Part shown: positions 14,201 through 41,689 of the stretch, one piece after another | Layout of the letters: every line of letters starts with the position of its first letter | How positions within the stretch are numbered: the stretch's first letter is position 1 | Assembly (NCBI GenBank): GCA_028829895.1 | Contig: CM054182.1 | Location: 85,550,546 to 85,614,545, forward strand | Direction of reading: 5' to 3' | Length of the DNA: 64,000 nt | Origin: Sinotaia quadrata | Lineage: Eukaryota > Mollusca > Gastropoda > Architaenioglossa > Viviparidae | Program-made: the position numbers and the translations under genes | The notes under the pieces: generated by a model | Databases searched by the model: none | Told to the model about the DNA's origin: nothing | The model's input: only the letters and a program-made list of their open reading frames with translations

Positions 14201-15761
14201 TCCAAGGTTTTACGGAGAATGTCGGCACAATATTAATATTTAAAAAATGTATATTGTTTCCAATCATGACCATGTAAGAGAAAGTTTGTTCGAGTCTTAT
14301 GACACTATTGTGTTGTGTGTTGTGTTGTGTTATGATTGTGTAACTGAACAGTGTCAATTGCTCTCATTCAGACAGTTTAGAGAGAGGAGGAAAAGTGGGA
14401 CAGTACTCTTACACTCATTCTCATTCAGATCTGAATTTCTATTTAATAATACAAACAATATATGAGGAATACGTACTTAAATAAGCTATGGAAAACAGAT
14501 ATATTTGTTTCAATAATAACAAAAGGCTAGAGAAACCATGACTGCTAACCTCTGCTGGCAATGAATCCCGAATTACAAAAACTAAAGACAATTTTCCCAC
14601 AAATAACTAGACTCATAAATATTCATTCTGGAAAGTTTTACTATAGGAAAATTATCCCACAAGTACACAGACTCATAAATATTCTTCATTCTGGAAAGTT
14701 TTACTATAGGAAAATTATCCCACAAGTACACACACTCATACATACTCTTCAGTCTGGAAAGTGTTACTATAGGAAACTAGATTCTCTATAGGAGACGCTA
14801 GTGAAGACAACCCACGTGACTCATATCGATGTGACGCATCACAAATGATCCTTGCATTTAACACCTCACTGGTGTTTTACAGCATTGTCGTCTTCTCAGA
14901 AACGAGAACTGAAAGGAGCTCATTTAAATGTACCCATCATTGTTTGGTCTTATCTGTCCTGAATATACTCATATTTAATGTTGTTAGGAGTGTTTAATAT
15001 GAGTTCTTAAGTTTTTTTTGTACTCTATGAAGTAATTAATCACTTTAGTCAAAGGCATTTTGTGAGTCCCCTATTAATCTTTTAAATCTCCCAATAAGTA
15101 AGTAAATACATACATTAATTTTTTTTAATCTCTTTCAATATTTACAAATATTCTTTTAATACTTTCGCTGTCATTATAATCACTTCTACAGGCTCTGATG
15201 TGTAGCGTGGTGATGGCCGTGTACCCCACGTGGCACAAGCTGACCATGAAAGTAGTCACAGAACCGTACGTGGAACTGAGTTGTGACATGCATGAAGTCG
15301 GCCTGGCTTCCTTCCTGGTCTACAACTTGCTAATGGTAGTCGTCTGCGCTTACCTGGCCTTCAAGACCCGCCGTCTGCCGGACAACTTCAACGAGTCCCG
15401 ATTCATCTCCATGTGCGTGTCCACCACACTGGTCATCTGGCTGGCCTCCATTCCAGCCTACCTGGTGTCGGGACGCGAGCACTTGAAAATGCTGATGCTG
15501 GCCTTGGCCTTGGCTCTGAACCATTCTGTGGCTCTCGTCTTCCTGTTTCTGCCCAAGGTCTACGCCGTGCTGTATCTGGAAGGCGCGCAAGGAGGGAATA
15601 TTACAGGTTTTCCAAGCGTTGATGACAGAGCTTCAATTATTGGCGTAAACAAACCCGCGGGTACACTTGCTGACAATCAGATGGATGAGGGAAAGCTAAG
15701 GGTGTGCACCTTAAGGAGCAGCAATGGTCCAAACTGGAATCAAATCAATCCATCTTCTTGA
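6145..15761 (+). CDS. mGluR-like class C GPCR (receptor 1), 5' end not found
   Basis: Six exons splice in frame: 6145-6298, 7400-7604, 8382-8562, 10564-10830, 11828-12901, 15192-15761 (2451 nt, 816 residues plus TGA). All introns are GT-AG, with phases 1, 2, 0, 0, 0. In visible-residue numbering: Venus-flytrap ligand domain about 1-430, cysteine-rich NCD3G domain about 435-495 (CCWLCQAC), seven membrane segments about 505-755, tail 756-816. Family hallmarks are LGFVVLDDC, STSDELSD, EEGSYGENG, FIWVGSDGW, NPWFQDFW, FKTRRLPDNFNES and PKVYAVLY. The alpha-amino-acid contacts known from mGlu1 are present as S76, T99, D119, Y147 and D228. The signal peptide and first ligand-domain strand, which form exon 1 in the paralogue on the - strand, were not found upstream. 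It should be a plasma-membrane receptor coupled to G proteins. The ligand is unknown. The short tail lacks a Homer-type PPxxF motif. Confidence 0.92.
6376..6506. repeat. Intronic minisatellite, 44 bp unit, 3 copies
   Basis: TTGGCTGGCTCTCCAAATGT recurs at 6376, 6420 and 6463, just downstream of a receptor 1 splice donor. Confidence 0.9.
6965..7190. repeat. Degenerate intronic tandem repeat, about 58 bp, 4 copies
   Basis: Units share ATGAAAATAAAATGATTTTA and GATTGCAGC with growing divergence towards the next exon. Confidence 0.75.
7400..7604 (+). CDS. Receptor 1, ligand-domain exon (IGSTRSS / STSDELSD)
   Basis: Acceptor ATATTGCAG; donor gtaaaa. Enters in phase 1, leaves in phase 2. It carries the serine and threonine that contact the ligand alpha-amino and alpha-carboxyl groups in mGluRs (S76, T99), and D119 in TVPPD. 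Confidence 0.93.
7995..8340. repeat. Intronic minisatellite, about 34 bp unit, about 9 copies
   Basis: Units share ACACATCATTACCGGACACA and CATCAATACGTAAT; ends about 40 bp before the 8382 exon. Confidence 0.92.
8382..8562 (+). CDS. Receptor 1, ligand-domain exon (GWTYVSVVYEEGSYGENG)
   Basis: Acceptor TTTCTGCAG; donor gtaaga; leaves in phase 0. It contains the tyrosine of EGSYGE, equivalent to mGlu1 Tyr236. Exactly the same length (181 nt) as the paralogous exon 25704-25884. Confidence 0.93.
8918..9320. repeat. Intronic minisatellite, 58 bp unit, about 7 copies
   Basis: Units share AATGACCTATAAAGAGCGTT; the last two lack about 7 bp. Confidence 0.95.
9568..9925. repeat. Intronic minisatellite, 56-57 bp unit, about 6 copies
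   Basis: Central units are almost identical (TTAGTATTAATTTGTCCGTA); outer units are diverged. Confidence 0.92.
10564..10830 (+). CDS. Receptor 1, ligand-domain exon (FIWVGSDGW)
   Basis: Acceptor TTTTGCACAG; donor gtaaga; 89 whole codons. D228 in GSDGW matches mGlu1 Asp318. Five residues later this protein has Glu where mGlu1 has Arg323. Confidence 0.93.
10880..11230. repeat. TG-rich tract ending in (TG)n(AG)n
   Basis: Low-complexity tract in the receptor 1 intron; it produces spurious Cys/Val-rich frames. Confidence 0.95.
11300..11640. repeat. Intronic tandem repeat, about 115 bp, 3 copies
   Basis: Units share GACTTTCAGTGCATA and CCTGTGATACAGCTGTA. Confidence 0.85.
11828..12901 (+). CDS. 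Receptor 1, exon with end of ligand domain, NCD3G and TM1-TM4
   Basis: Acceptor TCTGAATAG; donor gtcagt; 358 codons. It begins GDTTNPWFQDFW, followed by the nine-cysteine NCD3G region (CSWPC, CCWLCQAC, CEAC, CIDIPV) and four hydrophobic segments. The exon is clearly richer in G+C at third positions than the equivalent exon of the - strand paralogue. Confidence 0.95.
12955..13218. repeat. Intronic tandem repeat, about 103 bp, 2.6 copies
   Basis: Units share CTAATAATATTACACGTTAT and GCGGTAATGTCTAATTCATT; highly conserved, so recent. The rest of the intron (13219-14560) shows only an ATC-type simple repeat near 14080-14120. Confidence 0.9.
14572..14785. repeat. Intronic tandem repeat, about 60 bp, 3-4 copies
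   Basis: Units share CTGGAAAGTTTTACTATAGG and CACAAGTACACA. Confidence 0.88.
15192..15761 (+). CDS. Receptor 1, terminal exon with TM5-TM7 and tail
   Basis: Acceptor ACTTCTACAG; 189 codons plus TGA. It contains the mGluR-typical FKTRRLPDNFNES loop, WLASIPAYL in TM6 and FLFLPKVYAVLY at the end of TM7. The tail of about 60 residues is polar and shows no known motif. Confidence 0.95.
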   Translation, partial: ALMCSVVMAVYPTWHKLTMKVVTEPYVELSCDMHEVGLASFLVYNLLMVVVCAYLAFKTRRLPDNFNESRFISMCVSTTLVIWLASIPAYLVSGREHLKMLMLALALALNHSVALVFLFLPKVYAVLYLEGAQGGNITGFPSVDDRASIIGVNKPAGTLADNQMDEGKLRVCTLRSSNGPNWNQINPSS

Positions 15762-15964
15762 TTTGATACAAGAGACACAGTGTAACTGTTAGTGTCTTCT
15801 CTATTTAAATGCGGCGGATACTGTGTATTTGATTTGACTACAACAAATGTGGTGTGATTTTGCAACATCGTGATTTGATTACAAAGGACACAGTGCAAGA
15901 TTTATAACTCTTTCGATTGGACTACAGTGGAGACAGTGTAACATTCTAATAACTCATTTGGCTA

Positions 15965-16112
15965 CAACAGAATGTGACTTAGTTCCATCTTGATTTGACT
16001 ACAATAGATATAGTACTACTTTGTAGTGCTTTTTTTTTCTGTAACAGAATGTGACTTAGTTCCATCTTGATTTGACTACAATAGATATAGTACCACTTTG
16101 TAGTGCTTTAGT
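15965..16112. repeat. Tandem duplication of about 66 bp downstream of receptor 1
   Basis: Two copies of AACAGAATGTGACTTAGTTC followed by TTGATTTGACTACAA. Shorter related phrases occur from 15830, possibly within the receptor 1 3' UTR. Confidence 0.8.
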
Positions 16113-16239
16113 ACTATCTTTGACACATAGCAAATGTCAAGTAAATGATAACATATAAAGGAGGCATGGTTTAATATGAGTAAGTGCCCTGTGAACTAAC
16201 TTAAAATGCTTAGCAGCTAGATAAACATAATATGTAAGT

Positions 16240-16620
16240 GCAGGGGTCTTCAAACTTTTCAGCCCGAGGGCCGCATTAACTATCAAATAGCAGTTTGGGG
16301 GCCGACTACACACTCGAGGTCCAAATAAAAAAGAATCAAAACACGGATGTTGTTTTTTGATTATTTATTTAATATTAATTTATTCAGTTATTATTTAATA
16401 ACACATTGATACACTACACATGAACACCTGTATTAGTGGGAATGGTGAAATTGTTTCCTGGATGCCAAAATAGCAGACATTTCTGGCTTTAAATTTGATG
16501 TCCCTAACATCAACAGTGACCTGAGATTATCATCGGACAAGTTTGTTCTCAAATTGTTCTTCAGGTATTTTCATTCTTGAAAATGTTTGTTCACACAGGT
16601 ATGTTGTTCCAAAGACTGAA
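16240..16620 (-). mobile_element. hAT transposon remnant: transposase C-terminal tail and one terminal repeat
   Basis: Read on the - strand, 16612-16562 encodes FGTTYLCEQTFSRMK, the conserved hAT dimerisation motif. After a one-base frame change, 16553-16440 encodes NLSDDNLRSLLMLGTSNLKP, the usual following segment, to a stop. At 16240 the sequence CAGGGGTCTTCAAACTTTTC on the + strand, followed by GGGCCGCATTAA, resembles the terminal inverted repeats of hAT (Charlie-like) elements. The N-terminal two thirds of the transposase and the other end are not found, so this is a dead fragment in the space between the two receptors. Confidence 0.8.
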
Positions 16621-16842
16621 AGGTACCTTGACGCATACGATAAATGAGAGTGTGAGGAACGTTGATCGTTTGGTTTTATCTGTATCTAAAAAATTCCATT
16701 TTGTGACGTCTCCGTCTAGCGTATCTGTTATGGTAATGTAACTTCTTTCTGTTTGACATGTAACAGTAATGACAACATAATTTCATCCTCTTGTTCTTTA
16801 TTTTGTCTATATATCTATTTTATATTTATCTTTGTCTTTTGA

Positions 16843-16913
16843 TGGGGGGGGGGGGCCCGTGAGAGTAATGACTGGCGGCGTCACCCATATTATTGTGTAA
16901 GTTGCTGAAACAG

Positions 16914-16956
<43 letters not shown>

Positions 16957-16980
16957 TGCACGCACACGCACACACACACG
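16843..16980. repeat. G-run and (CA)n microsatellite
   Basis: G12-type run at 16843 and CA/CG-CA run 16917-16980. The following 16981-17950 is AT-rich with no recognised gene. Confidence 0.9.
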
Positions 16981-17954
16981 CTACAAATGAATGTCCTTAT
17001 CTTGTATTGGCACTTTGTAGATGTATTGTACACTTCACCAGCAAAATATGGAATAATACATCATGACGTCACCTCATGATACCTTAATTAGACATTTTTA
17101 AGTGTATCGCCTGCTACTTTTTAACGTCGTCGACAGAGCGAAGAAGTCAAAACACAGAGTTTATGAGGCATTGGAAAGAATCTGTACAGGGAAGTATTTC
17201 CACTAGCTCATGAATAATGAATGTTTCATTTCATCGATTAAAGTTCGTAAGAGTTACTTTTTTTAATTTGACTTTATTTTCATCCACTCCCCTTCCACAC
17301 ACATAAAAAAATCTCTTCTTCTCTAACCTGGAATTGTACGAAAGTGGGTAGGGTATGATCTACACACAATATTATTGTTTAATTGAAATATTTTGAAACA
17401 TAAATGATAATTAAACATGACATATTTATGTCCTTCATTTATTTTATACTTGTAAAAATGTAATGTACCTTACAAGTAGCAATTTTTCTTTGGGCATGTG
17501 ACCACATGAATTCCTCATTGCTGAAAAGTATATAAGTGCATGAAGTATTTTATTTACTTTTCACACAAGTAGGTTTAAATACAACAATAGGTAGGAATAC
17601 AGGCTAAGGCAAATAATTCAAATGTTACAAATATTTAGAAACAAATTATATAATTCAAATTTATCGATGGATTTTATGTGCCAAATAACAACCCGATATG
17701 CGGAGTCATGGACGCCTGAAAACAAAAAAAAATTTACAAATGATTACTATATACAAAGCACTAATGCTATTGCTAGGAGATACAACTCGACAAAATGTAA
17801 AGCATACACATTACATACTGACCATTGGCAATGGCTTAATAACATGCCAAACGAACATCCATTTCACTCTCTTTTACTCATCCTTCGCCCAAAAGGGGCG
17901 AGAACTTCGTAACGAACAAACGGTGGCACTATAGAACTAATCGGAGCAAAAATA

Positions 17955-18665
17955 CCAACAGGTTAAGTCAGCGAGAGTGTACGTTAGAAATCTACCAACA
18001 TACCAACAGGTTAAGTCAGCGAGTGTACGTTAGAAATCTACCAACATACCAACAGGTTAAGTCAGCGAGAGTGTACATTAGAAATCTACCAACATACCAA
18101 CAGGTTAAGTCAGCGAGAGTGTGCGTTAGAAATCTACCAACATACCAACAGGTTAAGTCAGCGAGTGTACGTTAGAAATCTACCAACATACCAACAGGTT
18201 AAGTCAGCGAGAGTGTACGTTAGAAATCTACCAACATACCAACAGGTTAAGTCAGCGAGAGTGTACGTTAGAAATCTACCAACATACCAACAGGTTAAGT
18301 CAGCGAGAGTGTACGTTAGAAATCTACCAACATACCAACAGGTTAGGTCAGCGAGAGTGTACGTTAGAAATCTACCAACATACCAACAGGTTAAGTCAGC
18401 GAGAGTGTACGTTAGAAATCTACCAACATACCAACAGGTTAAGTCAGCGAGAGTGTACGTTAGAAATCTACCAACATACCAACAGGTTAAGTCAGCGAGA
18501 GTGTACGTTAGAAATCTACCAACATACCAACAGGTTAGGTCAGCGAGAGTGTACGTTAGAAATCTACCAACATACCAACAGTTTAGGTCAGCGAGAGTGT
18601 ACGTTAGAAATCTACCAACATACCAACAGGTTAAGTCAGCGAGAGGTACGTTAAAAATCTACCAA
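17955..18665. repeat. Minisatellite, 48 bp unit (46 bp variants), about 15 copies
   Basis: Units share CCAACAGGTTAAGTCAGCGA and TAGAAATCTACCAACATA. Three-fold periodicity keeps one frame open for 170 codons, but early 46 bp units break it, so it is not called as coding. It lies 285 bp beyond the receptor 2 stop. Confidence 0.97.
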
Positions 18666-18949
18666 AATACCGCGTGACGTCTTGAAGTTTCTCAATGAAA
18701 CTAAGAAACCAACGACATTCTGGTTACACGCAATACAAGACATGCAATGAAAAGTCTACTGTAAGTAGGCTTGCAAACACTACCTTGATATATTAATTAC
18801 AACATGACTTTTTTCTCTTTAGATTTATACACGTGTTAATCATCAATGTAACGGTGTGCCATATGAAATTCAGAACATCTTCTATTTGTAGTTAGAATTC
18901 TTGTTTTAAATTGATACCCTCCCTTTTACTGGTCATGAGAAAACACTCT

Positions 18950-37142
<18,193 letters not shown>

Positions 37143-37734
37143 GATTATTTAATTCATCTTGAGGTTGTTGACCCAGTTATTAAAGTACTGAATCTCACAT
37201 TTGGACTCTAAACAACGAACAAGCAAGTAGCATAATGTAAAATAAAATTAAATTAAAGTTGATACTTTAAAATGTGTTTATCTCTCTTGGTTTTTTTGCT
37301 TATATCTTGTGGTGATTGTCGTTAGTGTCTATTAAAAAAAGTATTTTCACTAGGAAATACATCGTATCCTTATGGTTTTGACATTTATAGTTTTACTTTC
37401 TACCAATTAACGCGATTTAGTATAGAATGGTATTAGTGTGCCAAATAAATAAAGCAAATTGTAAAATAACAAACCTAAACTGAAGAATCTACGCGTAAAT
37501 ATCTTTTTTATTCTTGATCCAAAGCTAACTCTGAATATCAGTTTAGAAATGTAGACTTTTAAATTTGAGATCAACAAACACCTCGTCGTCATTATTAGTG
37601 ACCGACGAGTTGTGTACGCTTATGCCACGTCTGGTTGTGACGTAAGCAAATGACGTGTGTCACGCTGCATATCACAGAAGGCTTTTCTTCTGAACGCAAA
37701 TGATGCTGACCATTGAGGCAAAACATATATTGAC
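37143..37734. other. Presumed receptor 2 upstream region
   Basis: Region between the receptor 2 start codon and the edge of the segmental duplication. It holds no recognisable exon; the receptor 2 promoter should lie here or further upstream, but no core element was identified. Confidence 0.4.
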
Positions 37735-38934
37735 TCCTAGTGTTAACAAATATAATCATACTGTTAACCTTAACCTTATCATCGGTTATCAACACAGAAG
37801 GAAATCATCATCTGTATATTTTACTGCCAAAGTTATATATGTGGTTTTGCTTGCCTAACTAATATTTATGTTTTTCTCTGGAAATTAACTTTATTTTATA
37901 TTTTGCTCATGATATTTAAATGTATGATGACCATGTAAGTACGACTGTTCTGTCAGAGAACACATGAGGATGATTCCTTAGCTTATGTATATTTTATTGG
38001 CAGATTGGCACTTGTCTGAGACTTTTTCTATGATATCTGAGACACTGAGATTGATGCACATAGAGCTGTGAAACAATGCCAGAACAGAAACACTTTATTC
38101 TGGATGTTGACTTTGATGACTTTTGCACCGCAAGCAGTACCAGAGCATGCCAAGGACCAGTTCAAAGGACCAAATGAACGTTTGCTAATGACGTTCACTG
38201 GGACTTAGACTGTATGTCAGACATGCCAAAAGCTATGTATTTATAAAGTCACAACCGCACAGAATAAGTCAAGTTGTAGACAAACCCTACCAAAGTACTC
38301 TAAAGTTCTCTCAGAAATATTCAGGGTTCTCTAATAAACTTATTTATAGTTCGTTCATATGAATGAAATAACTACTACAATGACATAGGACTCAAATGGA
38401 CATTCTCATATATAAACACTAATTGTAACTGTTGAACTATTTGCTATAGGTAACCATGATGTCTTATGTTATTTCTTGTTGAATGCGATATTTGTTGATA
38501 CAAAAACCACTCATGACTCACTTACATATTACATGTTGTAAACTGTCACTTGTATTTACTTACTATCCTGGCTATATGTATCAGGGGGAGGGGGGCTGAG
38601 CTATCTTCTAAAACTATCACTTTCTATTCTACAATATCTATCATTCATCTTTCTAAAATGTGTGGCCAGCCAGACTGCGTGTTTGGGGGTTAGCCTCAGG
38701 TTACAGGTAACTCAGGGTGGTGAAGAATTAACATCTTGACCATCTCCCAGCGAAATGTCACAGTAGGTCACCTTTCTTTTCAGTGAGAGTCTAGTGCACT
38801 CCTGCTTGTCTTTGAGTAGGTAATTCTTTCTATTCAGCGACAGTCCAGTGCACTCCTGCTTGTCTTTAAGTAGGTCAAAATGCTTTGTGTATGCCATCTT
38901 TTATATTAGTTTGTTTTATATTTTGCCTTTTGTA

Positions 38935-40145
38935 TATGTTACTGTTTGCTCATTGTATATGTTACAGTTACTGTTTGCCTATTGTATATGTTACAGTTTA
39001 TTGCATATAGTACGGTTTGCTCATTGTATATGTTACAGTTTATTGTATATAGTACGGTTTGTCCATTGTATATGTTACAGTTTATTGTACGGTTTGCTCA
39101 TTGTATATGTTACATATTATTGTATATAGTACGGTTTGTCCACTGTATATGTTACAGTTTATTGTATATAGTACGGTTTGCTCATTATATGTGGTACAGT
39201 TTGTCAGTTGCTTAAGGTACTATTGTCTTATGTATATGATATAGTTTGACTTTTGTACATGGAGCAGATTGTTACGTAGGGTACTGTCTGTCGCAATTCT
39301 GTTTGTTATATAGGGTTCTGTTTAGCTGTTGTATATGGTGGTGAAGTATTCGGCCATGTATAGAGTACGATTTGTTTGCTCTATATGATATAGTTTGTCA
39401 ATTATGAATGGTGCAATTTGTCTGGTTTATTTGATACAGTTCGTTGAATAAGGTTCAGTTTGTTCTTTTGCATACAGAACTGTTTCCTTGTTGTCTCTTA
39501 TATATTGTACAGTTTGACCATTGTATATAGGGTCCCTCTGATGCATAGGATTATGTTTAGCCGCAGTCTATGGTGGACTATTTTTTATATAATACAGTAC
39601 AGTTTGGTCGTGTATAAAGTACAATTTGTTGTATAAGACATAGTTTGTCTGTGTATATGATATAGTTTGTATTTATTTATGGCAGTTTGTTGTATATAGT
39701 ATAGTTTATCATTAATGGTACAGTTTCCTTGTTGTATATAGTATAATTTATTGTTAATGGTACAGTTTGCTTGTTGTATATAGTATAATTTATTGATAAT
39801 GGTACAGTTTGCTTGTTGTATATAGTATAGTTTACCGTTAATGGTACAGTTTGCTTGTTGTATATGTATAGTTTATCGTTAATGGCACAGTTTGCTTGTT
39901 GTATATAGTATAGTTTATCGTTAATGGTACAGTTTGCTTGTTGTATATAGTATAGTTTATCGTTAATGGTACAGTTGGTTGTTGTATATAGTATAGTTTA
40001 TCGTTAATGGTACAGTTGGTTGTTGTATATAGTATAGTTTATCGTTAATGGTACAGTTTGTTGTTGTATATAGTATAGTTTATCGTTAATGGTACAGTTT
40101 GCTTGTTGTGTATAGTATCATTTTTTGTTAATGGCACAGTTTGTG
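38935..40145. repeat. Minisatellite region in unit A (TATA-rich ~39 bp units)
   Basis: 38935-39240 has ~30-40 bp units with TTGTATATGTTACAGTTTAT; 39640-40145 has about 13 units with GTATAGTTTATCGTTAATGG. The unit B counterparts (56325-56560 and 56960-57250) hold fewer or differently spaced copies. Confidence 0.9.
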
Positions 40146-40294
40146 CGGTGTATGCATTGTGCGTCGTAGGTCACCCAGTCGCCCGAGTCTGACCATCTTC
40201 ACTATTGCATCTACAGGTTTCAATGTAGTGATTGGGGCAATTATTATTCACACTCATTTCTTCACCAAGCGTCAAAGTTTAGAAATGCTAGAGA

Positions 40295-40300
40295 TTTATT
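40295..40300 (-). terminator. Candidate polyadenylation signal of JmjC copy A
   Basis: AATAAA on the - strand about 320 nt after the stop codon; conserved in unit B near 57403. No experimental 3' end is available. Confidence 0.4.
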
Positions 40301-40534
40301 TTTAAAATACACCAAAGTAGTAACAAGAACATATTTTCTAAAATCCAAACAACAACAATACAATGACAACAAACGTTCTTAAGTCACACACTTTCTCAAA
40401 AGGCTGATGGATTGTGGGGATAAAAATAGCACTGCAGCGTGCGTGATATGATGAGATGACGTCGTTTTGTTCCCAGCTTGTGGTGAGCCAGCTCCAGATT
40501 CATCCCAGTCTAATTTTAAGCCGACACCAGATGC

Positions 40535-40651
40535 AGTCTAGGTCAGTTGTAGGCCGGCTGTGATTAGTCGTATTCTGACCCAATAGAAATGCAATCTAGG
40601 TCAATTGTGGGCCGGCTGTGATTAGTCGTATTCTGACCCAATAGAAATGCT
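40535..40651. repeat. 58 bp minisatellite overlapping the JmjC stop codon, 2 copies (unit A)
   Basis: Starts inside the last coding exon and repeats the GSEYD-stop segment into the 3' UTR. Copies begin ATTAGTCGTATTCTGACCCA at 40563 and 40621. Confidence 0.92.
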
Positions 40652-40707
40652 AACTTCGCCAGGGTGAACGAAAGTCGAATGGTACCAGATGGTTGTGTCA
40701 ACCACGA
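40622..40707 (-). CDS. JmjC copy A, exon 4 (terminal)
   Basis: Acceptor TATTGTTGACAG; the first two bases complete Ile320. Encodes VVDTTIWYHSTFVHPGEVSI and GSEYD, then TAA. H329 in WYH is the distal iron ligand. This 86-nt exon is easily missed by gene finders; its last 10 or so codons seed the 58 bp minisatellite that follows. Confidence 0.9.
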
Positions 40708-41631
40708 CTGTCAACAATAGATAAAATGATGTATCAATGTTCATTTATTTAACGAAGAGTAAGTGTTTTGATATACATAATAGGCTGGAGTCACCATGCA
40801 GTATGGTGAGTTACATAATAGGTATTAAGGCACAGTGCAATTTGATGAGTTAAAAATGGGTATTAAGCCACAGTGCAATTTAGCGAGTTAAAAATGGGCA
40901 TTAACCACAGTCGATTTAAGCTACGTAATTTTTTGCTTAAAACGTACGCCACTTAAGTCAATTTAAGTTACGTAAATCTTTGCTTAATACGTAAGACACC
41001 TAGTCATTTTAAGTTACGTAAATCTTTGCTTAATACGTAAGACACCTAAGTCAATTTAAGTTACGTAAATCTTTGCTTAATATGTAAGACACCTAAGTCA
41101 ATTCGTTCTGTAGATTAAAAAAGATACTCCATAAATGATAAACGTTTTTAGGTAGACATTTATGCGATTACTTCAAATTTCTTTAGAAAGTAATTTTAAT
41201 ATTTGGAATACCGTTTAAACATCTTTTGTTTAATCTGACTTGGTTTTAAAGACACGGGATATGAAACAATAATAGCGTGGCCAAGATAAACTTTTCGAAA
41301 GTAAAAAACCACGGAAGAAACAAATAATAAAACAGAACAGCATACTACCCAAACAAACAACTAATCAATCCCCCTCCCCCCAAAAAGTCATTACAAATAA
41401 GCAAACAAACAACAACAAAAAGCAATTAACTAATCAAATATAAAGCAAAAGAAAACAAAAAAAATGAAGTAAACAAATTAACACTCAAGCAAATTGCACT
41501 GAGATTGGTCCCCTTTCACATGTAGTTCAACCAATTAAGAAGGCTTTTCACACTTCGAGGAGTAAATGTTCAATATTTTCGATCTTAAAATACAAATTTC
41601 ACTCTCACCAAACAAACAACAAATGCCACCA

Positions 41632-41689
<58 letters not shown>

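Noticed and set aside
17622..17912. 96-codon frame before the 48 bp minisatellite
   Set aside because: No family resemblance, AT-rich codon use like the surrounding non-coding DNA.
37595..37795. IIFVNT-like stretch on the - strand that resembled a JmjC strand
   Set aside because: No acceptor in the required phase without a stop; the true terminal JmjC exon with WYH and GSEYD is at 40707-40622.
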